Source of the DNA: Bernardetia sp963719525
GTDB taxonomy: Bacteria; Bacteroidota; Bacteroidia; Cytophagales; Bernardetiaceae
Length of the DNA: 64,000 nucleotides
Direction of reading: 5' to 3'
NCBI GenBank assembly: GCA_963719525.1
Contig: CAVRCG010000004.1
Coordinates: 2,170,001-2,234,000, forward strand
The notes under the pieces were generated by a model, which was given only the letters and a program-made list of their open reading frames with translations, made no database searches and was not told the DNA's origin. Position numbers and translations under genes: made by a program. Shown piece after piece: positions 27,715 to 37,023 of this stretch (its first letter is position 1; every line of letters starts with the position of its first letter).

Positions 27715-29220
27715 ATGGAAAGCACAAAAAAGAAAAATAAGAAACAAAAAGCAAAACCAGAAAATGAGGTTTTTCAGAAAATAATTTCGCACTGTAAAGA
27801 ATACGGTTTTGTATTCCAATCCTCTGAAATTTACGACGGTTTGCAAGCCGTTTATGATTACGGACAAAATGGTTCTGCCCTTCGAAACAACCTTCAACAG
27901 GCTTGGTGGCTTGCCATGACACGATTAAATGATAATATTGTCGGAATTGATGCAGCTATTTTTATGCACCCAACAACGTGGCAAGCGTCTGGACACATTG
28001 AAGGTTTTAATGATCCAATGATTGATAATAAAGACTCTCAAAAGCGTTATCGTGCCGACCAAATCATCGAAAATAAAGCCGAAACATATAGAGAAGAAGG
28101 AAATGAGCAAAAGGCAAATGAGTTGATAGACAAAATGAATGACTATCTAAAAAAGGAAGATTTAGAAGGTGTCCGTAATTTGATCGTGGAGGAAAATATT
28201 GTTTGTGAGACTTCAGGAACAGCAAACTGGACAGAAGTGCGTCAGTTTAATTTGATGTTTTCTACTCAAATTGGTTCGGTAGATAATGAGTCAAGTCAGG
28301 TGTATTTACGTCCAGAAACAGCACAAGGAATTTTTGTAAATTACCTTAATGTTCAGAAAACAAGCCGTTTGCAACCTCCTTTTGGTATTGCACAAGTAGG
28401 TAAAGCATTTAGAAATGAAATTGTAGCTCGCCAGTTTATCATGCGTATGCGTGAATTTACACAAATGGAAATGCAATTTTTCATTAAGCCAGGAACACAA
28501 CAAGAATGGTTTCAAAAGTGGAAAGAAAATCGTCATCAATGGCATTTAGCAATCGGAACGCCTGCTGAAAAATTGCGTTTTCACGTTCATGACAAACTTG
28601 CACATTATGCCGATGCAGCCGAAGATATAGAGTTTAATTATCCGATTGGTTGGAAGGAAATGGAGGGAATTCATTCTCGTACCGATTTTGATTTAAAGCA
28701 ACACGAAGAGTTTTCTAAGAAAAAATTGCGTTTTCATGATGCACAAGCAAAGGAAAATTATGTTCCTTATGTCATCGAAACTTCTATCGGTCTTGACCGT
28801 TTGTTTTTGTCTGTGATAAGTAATGCGTATCAAGAAATTGAATCGACTAATGATAAAGGAAATGTAGAAAAGCGTATTGTTCTTTCTTTTCCTGCGCCAC
28901 TTGCACCTGTAAAAGTAGCTGTTTTTCCTCTTACCAAAAAAGATGGTTTGCCAGAAAAAGCAATGGAAATTTTGAAGGATTTGAATTTAGATTTAGATAC
29001 TTTTTATGAAGAAAGTGCTTCTATCGGAAAGCGTTATGCTCGTCAAGATGTAGTAGGAACTCCTTTTTGTGTTACCGTCGATCACGATACGCTAGAGGAC
29101 AATACGGTTACGCTTCGTTATCGTGATACAATGGAACAAATTCGTATTCCAATTTCAGAACTGAAAGCAAAACTACTTTACGAATGTTCGATGAGTAGAA
29201 TTTTAGAGAAATTGGTGTAA
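27715..29220 (+). CDS. glyS: Glycyl-tRNA synthetase, dimeric (archaeal/eukaryal-type)
   Basis: 501 residues, single-chain class II enzyme that charges tRNA-Gly. An extra Lys-rich N terminus (ESTKKKNKKQKAKPENE) precedes the catalytic core: FVFQSSEIYDGLQAVYDYG, WQASGHIEGFNDPM, motif 2 with FRNEIVARQFIMRMREFTQ, motif 3 with ETSIGLDRLFL, then the anticodon-binding domain (PVKVAVFPLTKKDGLPEKA). Intact, with its own promoter element and terminator. Confidence 0.97.
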   Translation: MESTKKKNKKQKAKPENEVFQKIISHCKEYGFVFQSSEIYDGLQAVYDYGQNGSALRNNLQQAWWLAMTRLNDNIVGIDAAIFMHPTTWQASGHIEGFNDPMIDNKDSQKRYRADQIIENKAETYREEGNEQKANELIDKMNDYLKKEDLEGVRNLIVEENIVCETSGTANWTEVRQFNLMFSTQIGSVDNESSQVYLRPETAQGIFVNYLNVQKTSRLQPPFGIAQVGKAFRNEIVARQFIMRMREFTQMEMQFFIKPGTQQEWFQKWKENRHQWHLAIGTPAEKLRFHVHDKLAHYADAAEDIEFNYPIGWKEMEGIHSRTDFDLKQHEEFSKKKLRFHDAQAKENYVPYVIETSIGLDRLFLSVISNAYQEIESTNDKGNVEKRIVLSFPAPLAPVKVAVFPLTKKDGLPEKAMEILKDLNLDLDTFYEESASIGKRYARQDVVGTPFCVTVDHDTLEDNTVTLRYRDTMEQIRIPISELKAKLLYECSMSRILEKLV

Positions 29221-29253
29221 AATTATAGTACAGGTTATCTTAAACTAACATTT

Positions 29254-29292
29254 AATTCTCAACTGTTTGAAACAAATAGTTGAGAATTTTTG
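29254..29292 (+). terminator. Terminator after glyS
   Basis: AATTCTCAACT pairs with AGTTGAGAATT and is followed by a T run. It lies 34 bases after the glyS stop. Confidence 0.8.
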
Positions 29293-29317
29293 TATCTTTT
29301 GAAAAAATAAATTTAGA

Positions 29318-30466
29318 ATGTATATGAAAATTGTTGAAAATTTCTTTTGAAGAGAAAATAAAATTATAGAGAAGGATGATGATATTGATGAAAAGAGAAG
29401 GGAAAGTATTTATCCTAAAGATTTAAGAGGTTTTAAAGTAGGCATCAAAGAAGAAAAATTTAAGGTCTATGAACTTTTGAATCAGTATTACAAAGAAGAT
29501 AGAATACTAATATCATTTCTGAAGATAAAGATCTTGTTTGGAACAAAAATAAAATGAGTCGTTTTATAGAATCAGTTATTTTAGATTTGCCTATTCCTGC
29601 TTTTTTTTTAGTCAGACGGTAGAAAATAAAAATCTTATAATAGATGGACAACAGAGAATTCTTACTTTACTTTTGTTTACAGGAAAGATAAAAGAAAAAC
29701 AGGCTTACAAAAAGGCAAATTTTAGATTAACAGGCTTAAAAGGACTTCCTTATATAAATGGAAAAAATTATCAAGACTTGAGAGAACATATTGGTTTACA
29801 AGCAAGAATTGAAAGCAAACTATTAGATATTTTTCTATTTCAGCCTTCTGTAAAAATAAATATTATTTATGATATTCTAAAACGCATAAATGCTAGAAAA
29901 AATAGTATTGGGAACAAAATGTTAGAAATGTTATTATAGGAGGAAAATCTAATCAATTGCTAGGAGAATTAGTGCAAAATGAATATTTTAAGATAGCTAC
30001 ACACAATATATTTTTGAAAAAAGATTAAAAGCTCAAGAGATTGTTTTACATGTTTTATCATTTGTTTTTTTTGAAAATAAAAATAATATTTATATAACAG
30101 ATATGAATGATTTTTTGGAAGAAGGAATGAAAGAAATAAATAGCCTAAATGAAAATGAAATAGAAGGATTAAAAGAGAGATTTGAAAGAATGATGAGACT
30201 GTCTTATTCTACTTTTGGAGAAGAAAATTTTCGTTTATCTTCTAATAAAAAAAAAAATAATTTATCTATCATTATTCTATATTTGCTTTTTCATAGACAA
30301 AGTAAGTGATGATTTTATAGAAAAAAATAAAGAAAAAATAAAAAATAACTATAAAGACTTGATTGCAAAACCAACTTATACTAAAAATTTGATTTCAAAA
30401 ACAAGTACAAGTAATAAAATACAAGATAATCTTCATTTTGCCAAAGATATTTTATCAAACGTATAG
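29318..30466 (+). pseudogene. Decayed DUF262 (GmrSD-N/ParB-like) protein
   Basis: Pieces in several frames line up as one DUF262 protein. The start is MKIVENFF, followed at once by an in-frame TGA; then RGFKVGIKEEKFKVYELLNQYYKEDR; a shift; DLVWNKNKMSRFIESVILDL; a shift in the T9 run at 29601-29609; the signature IIDGQQRILTLLLF (DGQQR motif); then damaged sequence; MNDFLEEGMKEINSLNENEI; and a last shift to DFIEKNKEKIKNNYKDLI. At least four lesions, so a true pseudogene seems likely. DUF262 domains act as nucleotide-dependent nucleases or regulators in anti-phage systems. The next two genes look like its former partners. Confidence 0.7.
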
Positions 30467-30478
30467 CACACCTTTTTT

Positions 30479-31745
30479 ATGCTCAAAGAAATTCGTTTAA
30501 AAAACTTCAAATGTTTTCGTGAAGAAACTACTTTTCCACTTTCTACCATAAACCTACTGACAGGAATAAATGGAAGAGGAAAATCTACGCTTTTACAATC
30601 TATGCTTTTGATGAAACAAAGTGTAGAACACAATGAATATACAAACAAACTTATTTTGAATGGAAATTGTGTAAACTTGGGAACGTATGAAGATATAGGA
30701 AAAGCTCTTGAGTGATAATGAACTATCAACTAATTTTGTAATGGAATCTGATAAGTTATTTAAGTGTTGAAGACTTTGATATTTATTTTATTTAATTACT
30801 CTAAAGAAGATGTAAGAAATTTTAAATGTAAATTTTGATTAAATAAATTTAGAATGAAGAAAATATCTTTTCAGATTGTTTATCTTATATTTCTCCAAAT
30901 AAAATTTGGTGAAAATATGAAGCAGAGAAGTAATCTACTTAACTTGTTGAAGATGAAAGTAATATCCAGATGAAGATGTTAATGGTATTTGTTTACGAAT
31001 TAAGCAAATAATACAGATTCATATAAGAACATTAGAGAATTTAACTCCATTGCAGCCGACCGATTAGGTTCACAGGAGTTTTACAAAAAAATAAATCTAA
31101 ATGAATTTATAAGTGTAGATAAAAAAGGTGAAAATCTAGCAACTGTTTTATTTGAGTTAAAAAAAAAATTAGTCAATGATAAATTGTATTTAGGAGAAAA
31201 TGAAAAAAGATTTGAATACACAAACTGGAGAGTGGTTAAGTGAAATTTTTGATACAGAGGTAAAAATTGAAGTAAAAGATGGTTCTCATACATTTGAAAT
31301 TTTATTTACTATAAATGGAAAACAACATAAACCTACCAATGTCGGTTTTGGCTATTCGTACATTTTGCCAATTATAGTTTCTGGCTTAATAGCCAAAGAA
31401 GGCGAAATTTTGATTATAGAAAACCCAGAGGCACATTTACACCCAAAAGCACAATCTGAACTCACAAAGTTTTTAGCAAAAGTAGCTTCTTGTGGTATTC
31501 AGATTTTTATAGAAAGTCATAGCGAGCATATTTTGAATGGGTTGAGAGTGGCTATGCTAAAAGAAGATATAGAAATAAATAATGAAGATTTGAATATTCT
31601 TTATTTTCAAAATGAAGAAGAAAATCCATTTGTAAAATTAGATTTACAACCTAATGGCAAAATCAAAAACTGGGTAGATGGTTTTTTTGACCAACAAGAA
31701 CAAGATTTAGCTGAAATTTTTAAACTAGGAAGGAAACAAAAATGA
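30479..31745 (+). pseudogene. Decayed AAA/ABC-type ATPase (DUF3696-like)
   Basis: The N-terminal piece (30479-30715) has MLKEIRLKNFKCF and the Walker A GINGRGKSTLLQ. The middle (about 30716-31200) is broken in all frames. The C-terminal piece to 31745 has FGYSYILPIIVSGL, Walker B ILIIENPEAHLHPKAQSEL and an IESHSEHILNGLR H-loop, then a DUF3696-like end (VKLDLQPNGKIKNWVDGFFDQ). Together they match SMC-like ATPases found in defence islands. It begins 12 bases after the DUF262 remnant and its stop overlaps the next gene's ATG, so the three formed an operon. Confidence 0.75.
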
Positions 31746-32629
31746 TTGCCAAATTTTATTTATTTAAAGATTCTTTTCAATATAAAGAAGGGATAACTAC
31801 TGACGAATTAGAAGAGAAAATCAAAAAATTTTCAGCAGACTATGAGTACATACGAGAGTACGAAAATGACAATGTCTTCATTCAAGATTCTGTTTATGAT
31901 GCTTATATTTTTCCTAATATAACAGTGGTTGATTTAATGTATGATATCAAATACAAACAAAATTTTGATAGAGATACATTAGAGTTTCTAAGATTAATTG
32001 TAGAAAAATCTACTGACACAGATTTGAGTAATGAAGAAATAATTAACTTACTTCCAACTCATTCTCAAGAGGAAGTTTTTGGGGTTTTATGTTTTCAAAT
32101 GATTGATAATATAGAGCAAAAATACTTAGTTTATGATAAGAATGACTGGTTAAGTTTTCATAGGTATTTTTTAGCTCTTTATCCTATTGATAATTTATTT
32201 TTTATATCTGAATGTGAAAAATACTTTCCTTCTCTTTATTTTCATTCTAATAATGAGACAAGTATAAAACCTATTTTATATGGTTTTTCAATAGAAATTG
32301 TACGTCATTTATCAGAATTAAATGATAAATTTAAAATCATAAGAAATGACTACTCTCATTTGCCAGATGCTTTAATAGCTTTTTCATCTGATCGTAATAT
32401 AGAAACTAGTTTAGAAGGAAGTATGAGTCGTAAATCCGATTTGACTTTTGATTTTGAGACAGAGAAAGGAACATTAGAATCTATTTATTGTGAACCTCAC
32501 ACAAAAATAAACAGCAATAATAACTCAGGAAATAACACTTATTTTCAACATCGTATTTATTTTCATGAAGGTAAAAATCATATTCAAGGGGATAAAATTC
32601 TAGTAGGGCATATTGGAGAACATTTGTAG
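31742..32629 (+). CDS. Unknown protein, intact third member of the DUF262-ATPase module
   Basis: 295 residues. The ATG overlaps the ATPase stop (ATGA at 31742), implying translational coupling. No signal peptide or membrane segment. The C-terminal part contains SMSRKSDLTFDFETEKGT, CEPHTKI, then HRIYFHEGK and ILVGHIGEHL, a conserved-looking ending that I associate with unnamed proteins paired with AAA ATPases. It may be the effector or target-binding subunit (inference). The frame is intact although both partners are broken. Followed by a convergent terminator. Confidence 0.6.
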   Translation: MIAKFYLFKDSFQYKEGITTDELEEKIKKFSADYEYIREYENDNVFIQDSVYDAYIFPNITVVDLMYDIKYKQNFDRDTLEFLRLIVEKSTDTDLSNEEIINLLPTHSQEEVFGVLCFQMIDNIEQKYLVYDKNDWLSFHRYFLALYPIDNLFFISECEKYFPSLYFHSNNETSIKPILYGFSIEIVRHLSELNDKFKIIRNDYSHLPDALIAFSSDRNIETSLEGSMSRKSDLTFDFETEKGTLESIYCEPHTKINSNNNSGNNTYFQHRIYFHEGKNHIQGDKILVGHIGEHL

Positions 32630-32681
32630 AATACTTTTTACTTTATTGTTATCTGATTTCATATATTTTTATTCCTATAAA

Positions 32682-32719
32682 AAAAAACGAACTACAAAAT
32701 AATTTATAGTTCGTTTTTT
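32682..32719. terminator. Bidirectional terminator between convergent genes
   Basis: AAAAAACGAACTA pairs with TAGTTCGTTTTTT. It sits between the + strand gene ending at 32629 and the - strand gene ending at 32769, and has T tracts in both directions. Confidence 0.8.
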
Positions 32720-32768
32720 AAGTAAATCAAATATAATACATTTCACACGCTAAAGCGTATGCTACATT

Positions 32769-34163
32769 CTAAACCAACTCAGGTTTATAAATCTTAGCAT
32801 ATTGGAAGAAAAAATGAGGAATTGTATTTATTCCTTTGTAATAATTGAAAAGTCCGTAATGTTCGTTGGGCGAGTGAATGGCATCAGAATCTAAGCCAAA
32901 TCCCATCAAAATACTATCAATTCCTAATTTGGATTTGAACATCGCAACAATAGGAATACTTCCACCTCCACGCATCGGAATTGGGTCTTTTCCAAATGTT
33001 TGTTTGTAGGCATAACTTGCAGCTTTATACGCTTGTGAATCTGTCGGAGTAACGACAGGCTCTCCTCCGTGATGAGGTTTTACCAAAACACTTACCGAAG
33101 GAGGAGCAATTTTTTCAAAATGCTTTTTAAAGAGTTTTGTAATCGTATCTGAATCTTGATTAGGAACTAAACGCATCGAAATTTTGGCATACGCCTTTGA
33201 AGCAATTACCGTTTTTGCGCCTTCGCCTGTATAACCTCCCCAAATTCCGTTTACATCTAAAGTCGGACGAATAGAAGCACGCTCTAAAGTAGAATATCCT
33301 TTTTCGCCTTCTACATCTTTTAGTCCAATAGATTTTTTGTATTCTTCTAAAGAAAAAGGAGCTTTTGCCATTTGCGCTCGTTCTTCCTTTGAAAGATTTG
33401 CTACATCATCATAGAAATTTTCTACCGTAATACGTCCGTCTTCGTCTTTCAAAGAAGCAATCATATCACAAAGAACATTAATCGGATTTGGAACAGCACC
33501 TCCATAAAGACCAGAATGCAAATCACGATTCGGCCCCATAACCTCCACTTCTACATACGAAAGACCACGCAACCCAACCGTAACCGAAGGAATATCATTG
33601 GCAATCATTCCAGTATCAGAAATCAAAATTACATCAGTAGCTAGTCTTTCTTTATTATTTTGTACAAAAATTCCCAAATTATCCGAACCTACTTCTTCTT
33701 CGCCTTCTATCATAAACTTAACATTACAAGGCAAAGAATCGGTTTTCATCATGGCTTCAAATGCTTTTATGTGCATATACATTTGTCCTTTATCATCACA
33801 AGCTCCACGAGCATAAATTTTTTCATCTCTAATAGTTGGCTCAAACGGAGGAGTTTCCCAAAGTTCTAACGGGTCGGGTGGCTGCACGTCGTAATGTCCA
33901 TAAACCAAAACAGTAGGCAACGAAGAATCAATCATTTTTTCGCCATAAACAATCGGATAACCTGCTGTCTGACAAAGTTCTACCTTATCTGCGCCAGCTT
34001 CTTCTAGTTTTGTCTTGATAAATTCTCCAGCTCTAAAAACGTCTTCTTTGTATTTTTTGTCTGCACTTACAGAAGGAATACGAAGCAAATCTTTGAGTTC
34101 TTCTAAGAAGCGTTCTTTGTTTTTCTCTATATAATTTTCTGTTTTTTCTGAATGTGTACTCAT
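32769..34163 (-). CDS. M20 family dipeptidase/metallopeptidase
   Basis: 464 residues, no signal peptide (cytosolic). Zinc-site motifs are in order: VYGHYDVQPPDP (His/Asp), ARGACDDKGQ (bridging Asp), EGEEEVGS (general-base Glu and Glu ligand), and a late His in DAIHSPNEHYG. The dimerisation domain (about 190-350) contains DLHSGLYGGAVPNP. Such enzymes cleave dipeptides. Single gene on this strand, with a 363-base gap upstream. Confidence 0.93.
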   Translation of the reverse strand: MSTHSEKTENYIEKNKERFLEELKDLLRIPSVSADKKYKEDVFRAGEFIKTKLEEAGADKVELCQTAGYPIVYGEKMIDSSLPTVLVYGHYDVQPPDPLELWETPPFEPTIRDEKIYARGACDDKGQMYMHIKAFEAMMKTDSLPCNVKFMIEGEEEVGSDNLGIFVQNNKERLATDVILISDTGMIANDIPSVTVGLRGLSYVEVEVMGPNRDLHSGLYGGAVPNPINVLCDMIASLKDEDGRITVENFYDDVANLSKEERAQMAKAPFSLEEYKKSIGLKDVEGEKGYSTLERASIRPTLDVNGIWGGYTGEGAKTVIASKAYAKISMRLVPNQDSDTITKLFKKHFEKIAPPSVSVLVKPHHGGEPVVTPTDSQAYKAASYAYKQTFGKDPIPMRGGGSIPIVAMFKSKLGIDSILMGFGLDSDAIHSPNEHYGLFNYYKGINTIPHFFFQYAKIYKPELV

Positions 34164-34430
34164 TAAAAGATATGTTTATGTGAATGTATCGAATGATTTT
34201 TTACCAATTTTAATCAAAATTTTTAGTCTAAACGTAGCAAAAAATAAAAATTCTGAATTGAACTTGAATATACGGCTTTTTCTTCAAAAAAAGAACCTTC
34301 ATCTAGCTAAAAGCTACGATAGTCTAAAAACAAAGTGTTTACATTGCCTTTGGTTCGTGGTTTGTTATTTATCAGAAAAACAAAGAATTGTTTAATTGAA
34401 AAGTTTTTAAGACTTTTTGAAATTAATCCT

Positions 34431-34453
34431 CGTTGACGGCTTCAGCCTCAACG
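34431..34453. repeat. Hairpin upstream of the antiporter gene
   Basis: CGTTGA-c-GGC-TTCA-GCC-TCAACG folds into a hairpin with one bulge. A similar GGC..TTCA..GCC loop occurs at 14739. The rest of 34164-34526 shows no convincing gene. Confidence 0.35.
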
Positions 34454-34526
34454 ACGGTTGAAAACATGATACAAAACAGTTTAGGGAAAATAATACAAAT
34501 CACTCCATTCCAACACTCATTTCATA

Positions 34527-35504
34527 ATGAATTATCTTATTTTTATAGTTAGCGTTATTGTACTCGTAAAAGGGGCAGATTGGGTAACGGACGGAGCTTC
34601 TTCGATAGCCAAACGCTTTAATATTTCCGACCTTATTATTGGTCTGACAGTCGTTTCAATAGGTACTTCTGCGCCCGAATTGGTTGTTAATCTTTTCGCT
34701 TCTAGTAGTGGAAGCTCTGACCTTGCCATTGGAAATGTTTTGGGGAGTAATATTTTTAATACACTAGCTATTTTGGGTATTTGTGCAATGATTTCTCCTG
34801 TTTTGGTAAAACGAGCAACCGTTCAGATAGAAATTCCTTTGGGTCTTCTGGCTGCTTTGGTGTTGGGGATTTTGGCAAATGATATGTTAATAGACGGTTC
34901 TAGTGGTTCTATTTTATCAAGAAGTGACGGAATTATTTTACTCTTTTTCTTTGTGATTTTTATGTATTATACGTTTTTCTCTGCTCAAAAAGACAAGAAA
35001 TTGTCTGTTGAAGAATCTGAAGAAATACAAAAATTACCTTTAGGATTATCGATATTAATGCTTTTAGGAGGTTTTGCAGGACTTATTGGAGGAGGGAAAT
35101 TTATGGTCGATGCAGCCATAGAAATTGCACAATCTTGGGGCGTAAGTGAAGGAATAATCGGACTTACCGTAGTAGCAGCAGGAACTTCTTTTCCAGAATT
35201 AGTAGTTTCGATAATGGCAGCCAGAAAAGGTAGTGCAGATATGGCAATCGGTAATGTAGTGGGTTCGAATGTCTTCAATGTATTTTTTGTTTTGGGAATA
35301 AGTGCGACAGTTAGACCCATTCCATTTAATCCAAATGCGAATAATATGGATATTGTAGTTACAGCTTTGGGTTGTTTGATGGTTGTTGCTTTTGTGTTTT
35401 TGGGAGAAGGACGAAAAATAAGCAGAGGAGAAGGAACAGCCTTGACGTTTGGTTATGTGGCTTATATTGCTTATTTGATTTATCAGCAAGTTGGAATGGT
35501 GTAA
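34527..35504 (+). CDS. Calcium/sodium antiporter, CaCA family (YrbG-like)
   Basis: 325 residues with about ten hydrophobic segments. Both inverted alpha-repeats are intact: STSAPELVVN-type GTSAPELVVN with GNVLGSNIFN, and AGTSFPELVVS with GNVVGSNVFN, which supply the cation-coordinating Glu, Ser and Asn residues. A charged loop (AQKDKKLSVEESEEIQK) separates the halves. Exchanges Ca2+ for Na+ (or H+) across the inner membrane. Confidence 0.94.
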   Translation: MNYLIFIVSVIVLVKGADWVTDGASSIAKRFNISDLIIGLTVVSIGTSAPELVVNLFASSSGSSDLAIGNVLGSNIFNTLAILGICAMISPVLVKRATVQIEIPLGLLAALVLGILANDMLIDGSSGSILSRSDGIILLFFFVIFMYYTFFSAQKDKKLSVEESEEIQKLPLGLSILMLLGGFAGLIGGGKFMVDAAIEIAQSWGVSEGIIGLTVVAAGTSFPELVVSIMAARKGSADMAIGNVVGSNVFNVFFVLGISATVRPIPFNPNANNMDIVVTALGCLMVVAFVFLGEGRKISRGEGTALTFGYVAYIAYLIYQQVGMV

Positions 35505-35563
35505 TAAATTTAAAAGGTAGATTTTAGAAGGCAGAATTAACTACTACTAAAGAAATCAAATAC

Positions 35564-36310
35564 CTAAATCCATTCTATTTTTACATCAAGATTTCTTTCT
35601 TCAATTAAATCTTTGTAAGAAGAATTTGTCATAAAAACTACTTTTACATAACGAGAGAGGTAATTTACAAACTCTATCAATTCTTTATTTTTTTCTAGAT
35701 AAGTATATTTTATTGGCAGAGGAATATCTGTACTTCCTGTTTCATTATGCTTAATATGGATTTTACTCAATGTCTTTTTTGAGTTATCACAATTAATAAT
35801 TATATGTTTTATATCTGTATAATTTATTTTAGTTTTTCCTATTAGTTTCTTCGAAACTAGATAAGAACCGTGCAAATCCAAACGAATAGTAGGAGAAACT
35901 AGCGTACCAATAGCAATCGGAATAAGCAAAACAATAAAACCAATAATAAGTAAAGGCAAAAGAGAATCGTCCATATTCAAAAACAAAACAGGAATCATAA
36001 AAAGTTCAAGAAACAAAACGCCAAAAAACTGTGTAAGGACATTTTCAGTAGCAGCAAGAGGAAGAGAAGTTATTAATCCTGTTTTGAGTTCTAAATTATT
36101 TCGTCTTGGAATAGTTTTTAAAGTTTTGTTTTGCTCACAATGTGTATTTCCCAAATATTCCCAACTCTCTTTCAAAAAAACAGATTTACACGAACTACAA
36201 ATCACAATTTCATCGTTTTCTTTTATCAAATCTCCTGTAATTGGGTCTTTACGGTCTTGATTAAGAAAATCAAAATGATTTTGAGTAGATAATTTGTGAG
36301 TATGTATCAT
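35564..36310 (-). CDS. Small membrane protein with the same degenerate RING-like domain
   Basis: About 248 residues from ATG 36310; longer upstream codons would add a stretch with no similarity. Residues ~16-60 (DPITGDLIKENDEIVICSSCK, SVFLKESWEYL, THC) match the N terminus of the protein at 24859. Two hydrophobic helices follow (FLELFMIPVLFLNM and LLPLLIIGFIVLLIPIAI), then a PH-like beta-rich tail (LDLHGSYLVSKKLIGKTKINYTDI) similar in style to bacterial PH domains. Function unknown; the shared N-terminal domain suggests a common recruitment or binding role. Confidence 0.6.
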   Translation of the reverse strand: MIHTHKLSTQNHFDFLNQDRKDPITGDLIKENDEIVICSSCKSVFLKESWEYLGNTHCEQNKTLKTIPRRNNLELKTGLITSLPLAATENVLTQFFGVLFLELFMIPVLFLNMDDSLLPLLIIGFIVLLIPIAIGTLVSPTIRLDLHGSYLVSKKLIGKTKINYTDIKHIIINCDNSKKTLSKIHIKHNETGSTDIPLPIKYTYLEKNKELIEFVNYLSRYVKVVFMTNSSYKDLIEERNLDVKIEWI

Positions 36311-36415
36311 TTTTTTGAAACTGAAATTTAGATTAATTTTTATACAAAAATAGGTATTTGAGTTTGATTTATGGAAGTGAAATGTTTTATTTGAATTTAA
36401 TCTTGAACAAAAAAT

Positions 36416-36874
36416 ATGAAACAAACAAAAAAGGAAACTTGGGATAGAATTATGAACAGAACTAAAGATAAAAGAATAGATTTTATTTTACCCACCTTAG
36501 AATGGTTAAAATCTAAAGGTTGTTGTGAAATCTTCTATCCACATATAGCACTTGAAGACATTGTTCTTAAAGAAAATCTAGATTTTAATGCGCTTAGTTC
36601 AGTAATCATAAATTTTGGGTTTAGTAAGATAATTAACTACAGACTATTAAATTCAAATTTAAAAAGGTTAGAGGTTCAAATGAAGAAGGAGAACAAATGG
36701 ACATCTAAAGTAGAAGAAGAACTCCTAAAACAGAAGAAAAAAGTGGAAACTAATTTAGATACCTTATTAATAACTATAAAAACAGAAACAGAATATTACT
36801 CTCACATCACAAAAATCAATGAATACGGTGAGTTTGAAATAATTTTGGACAAAATAATAACAGATTTAAGTTGA
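36416..36874 (+). CDS. Hypothetical soluble protein
   Basis: 152 residues from ATG 36416. Highly charged, Lys-rich, with a probable coiled coil at ~85-120 (RLEVQMKKENKWTSKVEEEL...QKKKVETNLD). No signal peptide, membrane segment or motif that I recognise. It starts divergently from the RING-like gene, 106 bases away, and 150 bases precede lpdA. Confidence 0.5.
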   Translation: MKQTKKETWDRIMNRTKDKRIDFILPTLEWLKSKGCCEIFYPHIALEDIVLKENLDFNALSSVIINFGFSKIINYRLLNSNLKRLEVQMKKENKWTSKVEEELLKQKKKVETNLDTLLITIKTETEYYSHITKINEYGEFEIILDKIITDLS

Positions 36875-37023
36875 ATTGCATTTCTCATTCTTGGTGTTCC
36901 TTAATTCCTCTTAGTACCTTAGTGGTAATTGAAATTCCGTATTATAAAGATTTGAATTAATGGGAAAAACGAGTTAATTTTACATATACATTAATTTCGA
37001 ATTTTCTTAATCAAATTTATAGA

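Noticed and set aside
29318..32629. Calling the module GmrSD or PARIS
   Set aside because: No GmrD-like HNH domain and no TOPRIM/DUF4435 partner was seen; only the DUF262 and ATPase motifs fit.
34180..34395. 71-codon frame upstream of the antiporter gene
   Set aside because: Composition unlike neighbours, no family pattern, overlaps the probable promoter zone.
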